Shown: positions 1-9,729 of the stretch, piece by piece
How the letters are laid out: each line of letters starts with the position of its first letter
How positions within the stretch are numbered: position 1 is the first letter of the stretch
Origin: Endozoicomonas elysicola
GTDB lineage: Bacteria; Pseudomonadota; Gammaproteobacteria; Pseudomonadales; Endozoicomonadaceae
Direction: 5' to 3'
Assembly: GCF_000710775.1 (NCBI RefSeq)
Contig: NZ_JOJP01000001.1
Span: 3,452,583 to 3,516,582, forward strand
DNA: 64,000 nt
Made by a program: the position numbers and the translations under genes
The notes under the pieces: generated by a model
Database searches by the model: none
What the model was told of the DNA's origin: nothing
What the model saw: the letters and a program-made list of their open reading frames with translations, nothing else

Positions 1-1
1 T

Positions 2-361
2 CGCCCCTTGGAAAAACAGCTCTGGGCTGGCTGTATAGATACCGTTGGCAGCAAAATTCTGGCCAAAGTACTGGCCCAGGTCGACTATGAAGGCGCTGTT
101 GCAGCCTGTGGTCTGGCTGGCGGCTTTGATCTGCCGACTACCGTAATGCCTTTCATTCTGCGAGGCGTAAAATTGCTGGGTGTTGATTCGGTCATGTGCC
201 CATTTGAACGACGCACACAGGCCTGGAATCGAGTGACCGAACTTCTGCCGGAGTCTTTCTATACAGAAGCCGCCACAGAAGTCGAGTTGAAGGCCGTACC
301 AGAACTGGCAGAGGCCATTACAGTTGGTCAGGTTACTGGCAGAACGCTGATCAAGTTGTAA
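2..361 (+). CDS. acuI: AcuI/YhdH acrylyl-CoA reductase, C-terminal part
   Basis: This is the last 119 codons of a zinc-free medium-chain dehydrogenase/reductase of the YhdH/AcuI family, which reduces acryloyl-CoA with NADPH. The open frame runs in from the window edge, so the 5' part lies outside. The segment WAGCIDTVGSKILAKVLAQ, the glycine-rich ACGLAGGFDLPTTVMPFIL and the LLGVDSVMCP stretch followed by an ERRTQAWNR-like helix match my memory of E. coli YhdH closely. The terminal GRTLIKL is the usual family C-terminus. It is cytosolic. Substrate range cannot be judged without the N-terminal half. Confidence 0.9.
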   Translation, partial: RPLEKQLWAGCIDTVGSKILAKVLAQVDYEGAVAACGLAGGFDLPTTVMPFILRGVKLLGVDSVMCPFERRTQAWNRVTELLPESFYTEAATEVELKAVPELAEAITVGQVTGRTLIKL

Positions 362-490
362 TACCACCCGCAGCTTCTAAACTTCCCCATGACTTATCAG
401 ATGTCATTACCCAATGCCACCTGATGTTTCCCTCAGCGCCTTGAGTCTTTGTTCAAGGCGTTTTTCTCACATACATGTCCTTGAAAAATA

Positions 491-1933
491 ATGAACCACC
501 GTCCGGTACTCTATGTAATTGGTCTGTTTCTGACAGCTATGGCCAAGTTTATGCTGATACCTGTCATCTATGACCTGTTGACCGGGGATTCTGATATCTG
601 GGAATTTGTGGCCGCCGCCGCCGTTACTCTGGTCACCGGGGGCGCACTGACCATCAACTTCAAGCCTGAACACTTTAATATGAAGCCCCGGCAGGTTTTT
701 GTATTAACTACCTTATGCTGGATAGCAGTCAGCACCTTTGCGGCCCTGCCACTCTGGTTCAAACTGCCAATCAGTTATACCGATGCTTTTTTTGAAACCA
801 TGTCGGGTATTACCACCACAGGCTCAACCATCCTGACAGGTTTGGATCATATGGATCCCAGTGTATTGATCTGGCGCTCACTGCTTCAATGGTTTGGGGG
901 CATTGGTTTTATTGTCATGGCCGTTGCAGTACTGCCATTTTTAAAAGTGGGTGGTATGAGGCTGTTTCAGAGTGAGTCGTCCGACTGGTCCGAAAAAGCC
1001 ATGCCCCGCTCGGGCAGCATTGCCAAGCGTATCGTGACAGTCTATCTGATCATGACGGCCGCCTGTGCATACTTGTACTTTCTTGGGGGAATGACGGGAT
1101 TTGAAGCGATAAACCACTCGATGACCACTGTATCCACCGGAGGTTACTCCACCTCTGATGCTTCCATGGGCCTCTTTAAAAACCCTTTCATCATCTGGAC
1201 AAGTACTCTCTTTATGATTCTTGCCAGCCTGCCGTTCGTACTCTTTGTTCGCAGCATGCGTGGCGAAGTAAACTGCTTTCATAGAGATACACAAGTGCAG
1301 GCTTTCATTGGATTCTTATTAATCGTCTGGGTTGTTCTGAGTATTTGGCTCTGTGTTCACTCAGAATATACTTTTCTTCAATCCCTCACTCTGGTCTCTT
1401 TTAATACCACATCCACCGTTACAACCACTGGCTTTGCCTATGGTGACTACACGCTGTGGGGAGGCTTTTCCAACCTGACATTTTTCTTTCTGCTATTTGT
1501 TGGGGGTTGCTCAGGTTCAACCGCAGGAGGCATTAAGATCTTCCGGTTTCAGATTGGCGGTAAACTGCTGAATATCCAGTTGAAGCAACTGGTACATCCA
1601 AGGGCTTGTTTTGTGCAAACTTACAATGGTCAACAGATCAGCAGCGAAATCCTCCGCTCATTGATTGGCTTCAGTTTTTTCTTTATTTTGCTGATTGCCA
1701 TAATGAGCCTCTTACTGGCCCTGTGTGATCTTGACCCGATCACCAGTATTACCGGAGCCACAACAGCCGTTGCCAATGTTGGCCCGGGTTTAGGCACAAT
1801 CATCGGCCCTGCAGGCAACTTCAGCTCTCTTCCCGATGCTGCAAAATGGGTATTAAGTGCAGGAATGCTGCTGGGCCGACTGGAGGTAATTACTGTTCTT
1901 GTGCTTTTTACCCCTGCGTTCTGGAAAGGGTAA
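491..1933 (+). CDS. trkH: TrkH-family potassium uptake protein
   Basis: This 480-residue inner-membrane protein is the translocating subunit of a Trk K+ uptake system. It has the expected length and roughly ten hydrophobic segments. The four pore-loop signatures of the family are visible in order: TTTGSTI, TVSTGGYST, TVTTTGFAY and TAVANVGPGLG, the glycines of which form the K+ selectivity filter. GGCSGSTAGGIKIFR precedes a long cytoplasmic loop, also typical. The regulatory NAD-binding partner TrkA is not in this window. The gene is alone, converging on the unknown gene at 1943. Confidence 0.95.
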   Translation: MNHRPVLYVIGLFLTAMAKFMLIPVIYDLLTGDSDIWEFVAAAAVTLVTGGALTINFKPEHFNMKPRQVFVLTTLCWIAVSTFAALPLWFKLPISYTDAFFETMSGITTTGSTILTGLDHMDPSVLIWRSLLQWFGGIGFIVMAVAVLPFLKVGGMRLFQSESSDWSEKAMPRSGSIAKRIVTVYLIMTAACAYLYFLGGMTGFEAINHSMTTVSTGGYSTSDASMGLFKNPFIIWTSTLFMILASLPFVLFVRSMRGEVNCFHRDTQVQAFIGFLLIVWVVLSIWLCVHSEYTFLQSLTLVSFNTTSTVTTTGFAYGDYTLWGGFSNLTFFFLLFVGGCSGSTAGGIKIFRFQIGGKLLNIQLKQLVHPRACFVQTYNGQQISSEILRSLIGFSFFFILLIAIMSLLLALCDLDPITSITGATTAVANVGPGLGTIIGPAGNFSSLPDAAKWVLSAGMLLGRLEVITVLVLFTPAFWKG

Positions 1934-1942
1934 CTTATCGCT

Positions 1943-4297
1943 CTATACTCTTAAGATGCCTCTTCTCACTTGACAGGCTTGCTCGGAAGATATCACCTTT
2001 AGTTTTGCATCATTTGCTAACTCGGCCATGGCATTCTTTCTGGTGGTTCGGTTTAGGTTCAACCAATTAGCCAGAGACCGCATTCTATCGCTAATATCCT
2101 TGTGTTTAGGATACACATAAGCCAATGAACTTAAGTAAGCTGCTACATTTAATCCCACTCTAGAACAGGGCTTGATAGCAGGATACGTTTTTACTTTGCC
2201 CAACCACTCTTCGATATTACCACTAATTGTACTGGGCAAACCGCGTTGGATCTCTGGCAAGTTGCAAAGACATTCATGTAAACCTTTAAGCAACAGCTGA
2301 GCTGATTTTTTTTCATTGCCAATAAGGTGGAACCCCCAGCCTGCAGAGTGAAGAACCCATATATCCTGTGAAAAAGCCTCAAATGCCTCCTGAGACAGCT
2401 TATCTATATCATCTCGGCACCTGTGTGGTACAAAATAAAAATCCTCAAATAGTTCATTTAATTTTTTGCAATAGTACGAAGAACTCTTTACCTTGATGGT
2501 AGACTCATCCATTTCTGCACGATAGTTACAAGCGTCTGACTTAGATGCCCTTTCAGCATCAGCCCTAATAGGTCGCTGCTTTGGCTTACAGCTGTTCTTT
2601 TGTATGGCGGCGTCCTGATCATTGTGTTGAGTATGTCTTCTTTCAGGGGGGTTCTCTGAATCAATTGAAGGCTGTGTAACCTTACGACTCACTTCGCACA
2701 TAGAATCATGCACAGTTGAGCATACCTTAGCTCCGTCAGATGGTAGCTTCGCTTGCATTGAAGAGCGTGACTTCTTCTTTGCTTTTTTTCTTTCAGCCTT
2801 TCTCAAAGCATCCCTCTCCAAGGGATCTGACTCTTTTAAATTAGAAGATCCGAACTGCTTCCCATCCAGACTTTTTAGATCCAGCGATAAAACAGCCGCT
2901 TTATGAGCATAATACTCTTCTTTTCTAGAAAGGCCTTTCTCACGATAATACTCTGCCGCATCATTACATGCACAAATCACAAGTTCCATCTCATCCATTT
3001 CTTTTAAGCAACGTATCCACCGATCAAAAACAGGAACCTGACTTGGACTACATATCAATTCTCGATAAATTTTCTCAGCTTCTGAAAAATTCCCTTTATT
3101 TTCCTCAACCCTGGCCTGAAAGTATCTTTTATGAATTTTGGCTGAACTATCCAGCTCTGATTTAAAATCAGAACCTGATTCAAAATAGCTATAGCATTCC
3201 AACAATCGAAAATCACTACAATCAGCTTCAAGCATTTTTATAGTCGCTGTATGCAAAACCTCAAAAAGCACCACAGTCTCTTCAAAGCTCATCTGGCCTG
3301 ATCTAAGCTTTTGGCACCCAGCTTTTACTTTATCAATGACTTCTGATAATTTTACTCCCCGCCTTGTTAGCAATCCGAACTGATAATCCAATAAAGCCAA
3401 ATCATCCGTAAATCGATCGCCACACATAGAACCATGGTAATCAACTCTATATGACTCAGCATTTCTACCACATAAAGAGAAAATTTTTAAATATACTTTT
3501 ACCGGTAATTCTGGATAGAAACCCGGGAAACAGCCACTATTTCCTTGAGTCGTACAACAGCCGACGACATAGCGCATATAGTACATACCTAGTGCATCTA
3601 GCAATTGTCGTGAAACAAAATCACGCTTAAAAGCCCGACTTTGTATAACTGTATTAAAAATGATTTCGAAAACTTCCGCACACTCATAGCTACTAGCAAC
3701 ATGCTGAACAGAAGTAATATCATTACATGATTTAAGATCTTCAAGGATTTTAAAAAAAAGGAACAAGATAAATTTATAAAAATACTCTTCATTATAAAAA
3801 TCGGACAATATACTTAAGAATTGATTTACATATTTTTGAACATTACCTTCATCGCCACCTTTAAATTCATCCAGTATTTTTTTATAGAGACACTCCAGCT
3901 CTCCACACTTAATCCGCCCTTTGCTTTCAGCCTGCTCTTTTAACCTCTGCAATTCAGCCAGTCTCCCCTTTCTTTTTGATGCAGGATTCAGCTTGACCTG
4001 ATTATAATCAGGCCCTTCTTCAAATACCTTCAGGGCATCTATAAACTTATGATAAGATTCGGTTCCTGTTTTAAAAAAGGAAACACAAAAAGGAACAGCC
4101 GGAGCTAAGTATCGAGTTGGCGCAATAGACTCCATAGATCGATCAGCGACATGAATTGAAATCACTTGATCACCATGGTCAGTTTTCTTCAATACCGTAT
4201 CAGCATCTTCAACAAAGGTTAAATCTAACGAATTCACACCATCGAACTCATAAGAAGAAGCAGTACTCCCAAGAAAAACAACACTGTTTTGGATCAT
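1943..4297 (-). CDS. large protein of unknown function
   Basis: I do not recognise this 784-residue protein. It has no signal peptide or convincing membrane span. It is rich in Cys, Lys, Glu and Tyr, and much of residues 100-450 reads as amphipathic helices that could be TPR- or HEAT-like (for example the FSEAEKIYRELI helix). A lysine-rich stretch (ERKKAKKKSRSS) and a polar linker separate an N-terminal 480 residues from a C-terminal block of about 180 residues. An AAAGGT-like ribosome site lies upstream of the ATG. The DNA looks AT-richer than the flanking genes, which suggests acquisition. A secreted or host-directed role is possible but unsupported. Confidence 0.7.
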   Translation of the reverse strand: MIQNSVVFLGSTASSYEFDGVNSLDLTFVEDADTVLKKTDHGDQVISIHVADRSMESIAPTRYLAPAVPFCVSFFKTGTESYHKFIDALKVFEEGPDYNQVKLNPASKRKGRLAELQRLKEQAESKGRIKCGELECLYKKILDEFKGGDEGNVQKYVNQFLSILSDFYNEEYFYKFILFLFFKILEDLKSCNDITSVQHVASSYECAEVFEIIFNTVIQSRAFKRDFVSRQLLDALGMYYMRYVVGCCTTQGNSGCFPGFYPELPVKVYLKIFSLCGRNAESYRVDYHGSMCGDRFTDDLALLDYQFGLLTRRGVKLSEVIDKVKAGCQKLRSGQMSFEETVVLFEVLHTATIKMLEADCSDFRLLECYSYFESGSDFKSELDSSAKIHKRYFQARVEENKGNFSEAEKIYRELICSPSQVPVFDRWIRCLKEMDEMELVICACNDAAEYYREKGLSRKEEYYAHKAAVLSLDLKSLDGKQFGSSNLKESDPLERDALRKAERKKAKKKSRSSMQAKLPSDGAKVCSTVHDSMCEVSRKVTQPSIDSENPPERRHTQHNDQDAAIQKNSCKPKQRPIRADAERASKSDACNYRAEMDESTIKVKSSSYYCKKLNELFEDFYFVPHRCRDDIDKLSQEAFEAFSQDIWVLHSAGWGFHLIGNEKKSAQLLLKGLHECLCNLPEIQRGLPSTISGNIEEWLGKVKTYPAIKPCSRVGLNVAAYLSSLAYVYPKHKDISDRMRSLANWLNLNRTTRKNAMAELANDAKLKVISSEQACQVRRGILRV

Positions 4298-4521
4298 AAA
4301 AAAAACCTTTACCCATAAATAGAACTATTATTATCAATAATCCTTTCCTAAGAAAAAAAGCAACCTATTAAAACAATCACAACCTTTTCAACACCTATTC
4401 TTAATTACATTTAAAAAGAATATGGAGAATCGATCATTCTAAAAAGCTAATATTGATGTGTAGGCTTCATACGAATCATGTTCAAATCACTATATTTCAT
4501 TTAGTCAGAGTTATTTTCTAT

Positions 4522-5026
4522 TTAAGTACTAACACTCAGAATATATGCACATTCACCGCCAGCAACCTTACTGTCTAATGAGTAGTGACTATATTCATTA
4601 AGAATCCAGACTTTAGGACGATCTGAGTACTCTTCAGCTGGTTTTGTAAGGTTCAGTACTGTATCACCACTGGCAAGATTCACCACAAAGGTTTCTGAAT
4701 TCAGTTGTCCTATCAGAAAAGGGTTCGGTCATTAGCTCTTCACTTATCTGAACCTTATACAGTATTACCTTGCCTTTTCTAGTCGACATTTCGGACAACA
4801 ACCGATGTTTGCTGATCAACTACTCTTGCCATTGGCTTATCCGCCATTAGCTGATGGATATTCTGGGAAGCAGTCCGTTCCATCAATGTTATTCGGCCAG
4901 AAGTCTTCAGTATAAGTAAGTGCATCCTGTGATGCTGAGTACAATTCACACGGATGCAGTCATAAGCATCACTGAACACAATGTGCTGGCAAATAAACGG
5001 GTAAACAAGCTTGATACAGGCATCAT
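4522..5026 (-). pseudogene. decayed gene for a small secreted protein
   Basis: Pieces of one former gene lie in different frames. From an ATG at 5026, preceded by an AGAGG ribosome site, 26 codons read like a signal peptide (MMPVSSLFTRLFASTLCSVM...) and then stop. Another frame stays open through the middle. The last approximately 60 codons, ending at a TAA at 4522-4524, form a coherent tail (LNSETFVVNLASGDTVLNL, then a VWILNEYSHYSLDSKVAGG segment) with an in-frame TGA just before it. I infer a secreted protein of about 165 residues lost through frameshift and stop mutations. The family is unknown. Confidence 0.45.
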
Positions 5027-5348
5027 CACAAATTTGCCTCTCGACAGAAAATAAAGTTAAAACATAGCAGAGGAGGACTGTGCACTGAGTACCAGGCTCA
5101 CTCTTTCATACGATATAAAACAGATTCTGCAGACTCAGTGATGGTATAATCTACAGCTGTTTCACAAAAATGACAGAGTCTGTTTACATCCAGTAATAAT
5201 CGTTACTAACCGTTACATTTTCCCGCTCTGGATTTAACCAAAAATGATCTGGATCAATTTTGGTATTCCAAGCCATCCTGTAACATCAGGCTTCCATCAT
5301 TTTGTTGTCTACATTTTCATCCAGCTGTTGAGAATACTTTCTGTGCCG

Positions 5349-7175
5349 ATGAACTCCCCCTTGAACATGCACCTGATCAGCCAGATCCGTGATCGTGCCC
5401 AGCGCAGCCCGGAACATATCGCCATGCGCTTCGCCACTCAAAGCTCTGATCAAGATGCTCATCAAAACGAGTGGCAGGAAGTCAGCTGGCATCAGCTCAG
5501 TGAAAAGATTGACCAGGCTTCCCGCGCACTGCTGAAACAAAACCTGCGTGTACAGGCGAAAGTAGGTATATGGTCCCAGAACATACCTCAATGGACAGTA
5601 GCCGACCTGGCCTGCCTTCAGGCACGACTGGTTACCGTGCCATTGTACCCAACCAGCACAACTGAACAGGTCAAATACATTCTGGATGAAACAGAAGCCT
5701 CTCTGCTGTTCGTGGGTGAACAGGCACAATACCAGGGTGCGCTTGAGCTACTGGCTCAGTCATCCACGTTAAAGACCATCGTTATCTTTGACCGATCAGT
5801 TGATATTGCAACCTGCCCGCAGGCAATCTACTTTGATGACTTTATCCAGCATGGTGTAGAACAGGCCATTCTTGAAGAAAGACTGGCTGCCCGCTGCATG
5901 GAAGACCTATTTACACTGATCTATACCTCCGGTACTACTGGCGAGCCCAAAGGCGTTATGCTGGACTTCGCCAATATGGCGGCCAGCTTCCGAGGTCATG
6001 ACCAGATCATCCATCTGGACAGTCTGGATACATCGCTCTGCTTCCTGCCACTCAGCCATATTTTTGAGCGCGCCTGGAGTTTTTATGCGCTGGCCCGTGG
6101 GGCCACCAATGTTTATCTCAAAGACCCCCATCAAGTCAGTGAAGCACTTAAAACTGTAAAACCAACGGTACTCTGTGCAGTACCCAGATTTTTTGAAAAG
6201 GTCTACACCACCATCCATGGCAAAGTCTCCTCCGCTCCATTTGCCCGACGCATGATCTTTAACACCGCCGTTAAAATTGGCATGGCGCATATGGAGCATC
6301 GTCGTCAAGGTACTGAAGCTCCAATTTACCTCCAAAAACTCAACAATATTGCAGACAAAATGGTCTTTAGCAAAATTCGAGAGGGACTGGGTGGCCGCAT
6401 TCGCTTTATGCCCTGTGGTGGTGCTCGTCTGGATGATGATATCAACCGCTTTTTCCATGCTATTGGGGTGGATGTGAAAGTGGGTTACGGTATGACCGAG
6501 ACCGTAGCAACTGTCACCTGTTTCCGCGATACCGAATTTGAATTTGGCTCCTGTGGTATGCCACTTCCGGGCATTCAGGTTCGTATTGGTGATGAAGGCG
6601 AAATTCAGGTTAAAGGCGACACAGTAATGCGCGGCTATTACAAGAAGCCTGAAGAAACCGCCAAAACCTTTACCGCAGATGGCTGGCTGCATACCGGTGA
6701 TGCAGGTCTGGTTGATGAAAACGGCGCTCTGAGAATGACCGAACGCATCAAGGAATTGATGAAAACGTCAAACGGCAAATACATCGCCCCACAGTATATT
6801 GAAGGCACGATAACCAAAGATCGCTTTATTGAGCAGATTGCCATTGTTGCCGATGCCAGAAACTATGTAACAGCATTGATTGTGCCTGCTTTCGAGGCCC
6901 TTGAGGAACACGCAAAAGCCCTAAACCTGAAATACCAGAATCACAAGGAACTGATTCAACACAGCAGCATTCAGGAACTGATTCAGGAACGGGTCAACAA
7001 AATTCAGGAAGGTCTGGCCAAATTTGAACAGGTCAAGAAATTCACGCTGCTACCCAAAGAGTTCTCCATTGAACTGGGTGAGATCACACCCACACTGAAA
7101 CTGCGTCGCAAAATTATCATGAAGCGGTTCCGGAAAGAGATTGAGGCCATGTACGTCACCAAGGCAAAGGCCTGA
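5349..7175 (+). CDS. long-chain acyl-CoA synthetase (AMP-forming)
   Basis: This cytosolic or membrane-associated ligase activates fatty acids to acyl-CoA through an acyl-AMP intermediate. The ATP-binding loop LIYTSGTTGEPKGVML lies near residue 191 and the adenylate motif GYGMTET near 379, followed by GDTVMRGYYKKPEETAK and WLHTGDAG. The length from this ATG, 608 residues, fits the FAA1/FadD15-like class. The frame is open back to an ATG at 5244, but those 35 extra residues do not match the paralogue. None of the candidate starts has a convincing ribosome site, so the start is uncertain. The gene is followed by a hairpin and then by a tandem paralogue at 7462. Confidence 0.9.
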   Translation: MNSPLNMHLISQIRDRAQRSPEHIAMRFATQSSDQDAHQNEWQEVSWHQLSEKIDQASRALLKQNLRVQAKVGIWSQNIPQWTVADLACLQARLVTVPLYPTSTTEQVKYILDETEASLLFVGEQAQYQGALELLAQSSTLKTIVIFDRSVDIATCPQAIYFDDFIQHGVEQAILEERLAARCMEDLFTLIYTSGTTGEPKGVMLDFANMAASFRGHDQIIHLDSLDTSLCFLPLSHIFERAWSFYALARGATNVYLKDPHQVSEALKTVKPTVLCAVPRFFEKVYTTIHGKVSSAPFARRMIFNTAVKIGMAHMEHRRQGTEAPIYLQKLNNIADKMVFSKIREGLGGRIRFMPCGGARLDDDINRFFHAIGVDVKVGYGMTETVATVTCFRDTEFEFGSCGMPLPGIQVRIGDEGEIQVKGDTVMRGYYKKPEETAKTFTADGWLHTGDAGLVDENGALRMTERIKELMKTSNGKYIAPQYIEGTITKDRFIEQIAIVADARNYVTALIVPAFEALEEHAKALNLKYQNHKELIQHSSIQELIQERVNKIQEGLAKFEQVKKFTLLPKEFSIELGEITPTLKLRRKIIMKRFRKEIEAMYVTKAKA

Positions 7176-7217
7176 CACTCGCCCAAGTGATAGCTCATTG
7201 TTTCAGCGTTCCCGTAC

Positions 7218-7259
7218 TGACTCTTAATGACCAGAAAACTGCCTGATCATTAAGAGTCA
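7218..7259 (+). terminator. hairpin after acyl-CoA synthetase gene
   Basis: A 13-bp perfect stem (TGACTCTTAATGA at 7218-7230 with its complement at 7247-7259) and a 16-nt loop lie 43 bases after the stop codon. There is only a weak T tract, so termination strength is uncertain. Confidence 0.55.
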
Positions 7260-7461
7260 TTCGTCTCTATCTGTGAAAATTCAAACCGTCTCCCACCACT
7301 GAGTGCCATGTCCGTTACCTCTTGTTCATATACCCAGCATTTTCATAGCGAATAAGACCTGAACCTTTTACAAACCTCCAAGTCAATATCAGCAAGTGCA
7401 AGAATGCAATGGGTATGCACAGAAAGCCAAACTGATACTCCCTTAGTGAGGATACTTTCCA

Positions 7462-9633
7462 ATGCAACCAGAAATAGTCGGATATCCCAGCCCCCCAGGG
7501 CCCAATACACCTGGAAGCAGTTTCAGCCCCAACCCTGATCGATTGGAACCCAGTCAGTCAGGGGATGGCAGGGTTAAGCATGCAACACCTGACCCAGCCA
7601 TGATCCCTCAGGATTCCCCCCAGCCCCACAGCCACAACGAACAAAAACCATTATCAACACTGAAAAGCTCTCCCGTAGACAGCCCCAGTCCATTTATGAC
7701 GGGTCCCTTGAAAGAAGAGAGCCCTGCCGTAAACACATCACCTCTATCAACTCCAGTTTCATCAGCAACGCCTGAATCAACTGTTTTTTTTGAATTGCTT
7801 GACCGACTGGATGAACGTGCCCGGAGCATCCCGCAGCAAACCGCGATTCGCTCCGCTACCCCGAGTGCCAATCTACGTCCGGATCAAGCTCAATGGCAGG
7901 AAATCAACTGGCAGCAATTCAAACAGAAGATAGACCAGACCTCCCTTGCATTGCTCAGGCATGATCTGCCGGCACAGACGAAGATTGGGATCTGGTCCCC
8001 AAACATGCCCCAGTGGCCAGTTGCGGATCTGGCATGTCAACAGGCAAGACTCGTATCTGTCCCCTTATACCCCACCGACGCTGCCCAGCAGGCCGAATAC
8101 ATTCTGAATGAAACCGAAACTCCACTGCTCTTTGTCGGGGAGCAAACACAATATGACAACACTGTTAAATCACTTTCCAGTCTCCCTGGATTAAAGACCA
8201 TCGTAGTCTTTGACCCTTCTGTGGACCTTAAGGACTGCCCTCTGGCCATCTATTTTGACGAATTTATCCAACAGGGTTCTGATGCTGAACAGGCAGTGCT
8301 TGATGAGAGACGCTCAACCCGCTCAAAAGATGATCTCTACACCCTGATCTATACCTCGGGTACCACGGGGGACCCCAAAGGGGTTAAGCTGGACTATGCG
8401 AATATGGCAGCCAGTTTTCGGGCTCATGATCAGATCATCAATCTTAGTCCCGAGGACGTTTCTCTCTGCTTTCTGCCCCTCAGTCATATTTTTGAGCGCG
8501 GGTGGAGCTCCTATGTACTCAGAATGGGAGCAACCAACGTCTATCTGAATGATCCGAAACAGGTCAGTGATGCTCTGAAAGCCGTCAAGCCAACCGTTAT
8601 GTGTACTGTGCCCAGGCTTCTGGAAAAAGCTTACGATGGCATTCATAAAAAAGTAACGACTGCATCCCCGGTTAAACGAATGATATTTAATAAGGCCATG
8701 CAGGCTGGTGCAGCCAATATGGAGACACTCCGTGAAGGTTCGAACCCAACCGCTTTCCGTAAACTGGTAAACCGCGTTGCAGACAAGGCAGTGTTCAGCA
8801 AGATACGTGACAAGCTGGGAGGGCAAATTCGCTTTATGCCCTGTGGAGGAGCCCGTCTGGATCCAGATATTAACCGTTTTTTCCATGCCATTGGCATCAA
8901 TATAAAGGCTGGTTATGGCATGACCGAAACCTGTGCGACAGTCACCTGCTTTCCCGACAAAAAGTTTGAATTCGACACCTGTGGAACTTCATTACCGGGG
9001 ATTCAGATCCGTATCGATGACACCGTTGAGACTGAAACTCCCGGGGCAGGTGAAATTCAGGTCAAGGGTGACACTGTCATGCGTGGCTATTATAAAAAGC
9101 CGGAAGAAACAGCCAAAGCCTTCACCAATGATGGCTGGCTACATACCGGAGATGCGGGTTTAATCGAAAAGAGTGGTGCACTGCGCATGACCGGACGTAT
9201 CAAGGAGCTGATGAAGACATCAACCGGAAAGTATATTGCACCAGGGCCAATTGAAGGCATGCTGGGCAAAAATCAATATATAGAACAGGTTGCCGTTATT
9301 GCCGATGATCGAAGTTTCGTTACCGCACTGATTGTTCCAACGTTTGAGGCTATTGAGGAGTATGCCAGAGCCCACAACCTGAGCTACCAAGATCGTAGAG
9401 AGCTGGTTCAGCACAGCAAGATTCAAGCACTGCTTAAAAAGCAGCTGGACACTGTACAATCCGGGTCAGATCTGGCCAGTTATCAGCAGGTTAAAAAATT
9501 TACCCTGCTGCCTGCAGAATTTTCCATTGAGCAGAAGGAACTTACCCCAACACTGAAGCTGCGCCGAAACGTTATTGCAGAAAACTATAAACAAGAAATT
9601 GCAGATATGTATAAACAGGAGGCAAAAGTCTGA
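7462..9633 (+). CDS. long-chain acyl-CoA synthetase with Pro/Ser-rich N-terminal extension
   Basis: This is a 723-residue paralogue of the upstream synthetase, similar along its whole catalytic part. The ATP loop LIYTSGTTGDPKGVKL is near residue 295, the adenylate motif GYGMTET follows, and the C-terminal TPTLKLRR segment is shared. The first 105 or so residues have no counterpart in the first copy: they are rich in Pro, Ser and Thr (GYPSPPGPNTPGSS...) and look disordered. A GTGAGG site just upstream supports the ATG at 7462. Tandem duplication followed by acquisition of a linker-like N-terminus is the simplest reading. The extension could affect localisation or partner binding, but nothing in the sequence shows which. 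Confidence 0.9.
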   Translation: MQPEIVGYPSPPGPNTPGSSFSPNPDRLEPSQSGDGRVKHATPDPAMIPQDSPQPHSHNEQKPLSTLKSSPVDSPSPFMTGPLKEESPAVNTSPLSTPVSSATPESTVFFELLDRLDERARSIPQQTAIRSATPSANLRPDQAQWQEINWQQFKQKIDQTSLALLRHDLPAQTKIGIWSPNMPQWPVADLACQQARLVSVPLYPTDAAQQAEYILNETETPLLFVGEQTQYDNTVKSLSSLPGLKTIVVFDPSVDLKDCPLAIYFDEFIQQGSDAEQAVLDERRSTRSKDDLYTLIYTSGTTGDPKGVKLDYANMAASFRAHDQIINLSPEDVSLCFLPLSHIFERGWSSYVLRMGATNVYLNDPKQVSDALKAVKPTVMCTVPRLLEKAYDGIHKKVTTASPVKRMIFNKAMQAGAANMETLREGSNPTAFRKLVNRVADKAVFSKIRDKLGGQIRFMPCGGARLDPDINRFFHAIGINIKAGYGMTETCATVTCFPDKKFEFDTCGTSLPGIQIRIDDTVETETPGAGEIQVKGDTVMRGYYKKPEETAKAFTNDGWLHTGDAGLIEKSGALRMTGRIKELMKTSTGKYIAPGPIEGMLGKNQYIEQVAVIADDRSFVTALIVPTFEAIEEYARAHNLSYQDRRELVQHSKIQALLKKQLDTVQSGSDLASYQQVKKFTLLPAEFSIEQKELTPTLKLRRNVIAENYKQEIADMYKQEAKV

Positions 9634-9649
9634 ATTATCCCCTTCAGGT

Positions 9650-9692
9650 GAGAATGAAACGGCAGGCTATACCAGATACCCGTTTCATTCTC
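9650..9692. terminator. bidirectional terminator between converging genes
   Basis: A 13-bp perfect stem (GAGAATGAAACGG at 9650-9662 with its complement at 9680-9692) lies between the end of the second acyl-CoA synthetase and the end of the SulP gene, so it can serve both. Confidence 0.6.
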
Positions 9693-9729
9693 ATGCCATG
9701 AGACAGCGTTTAGCGTTTATGCCATGCCT

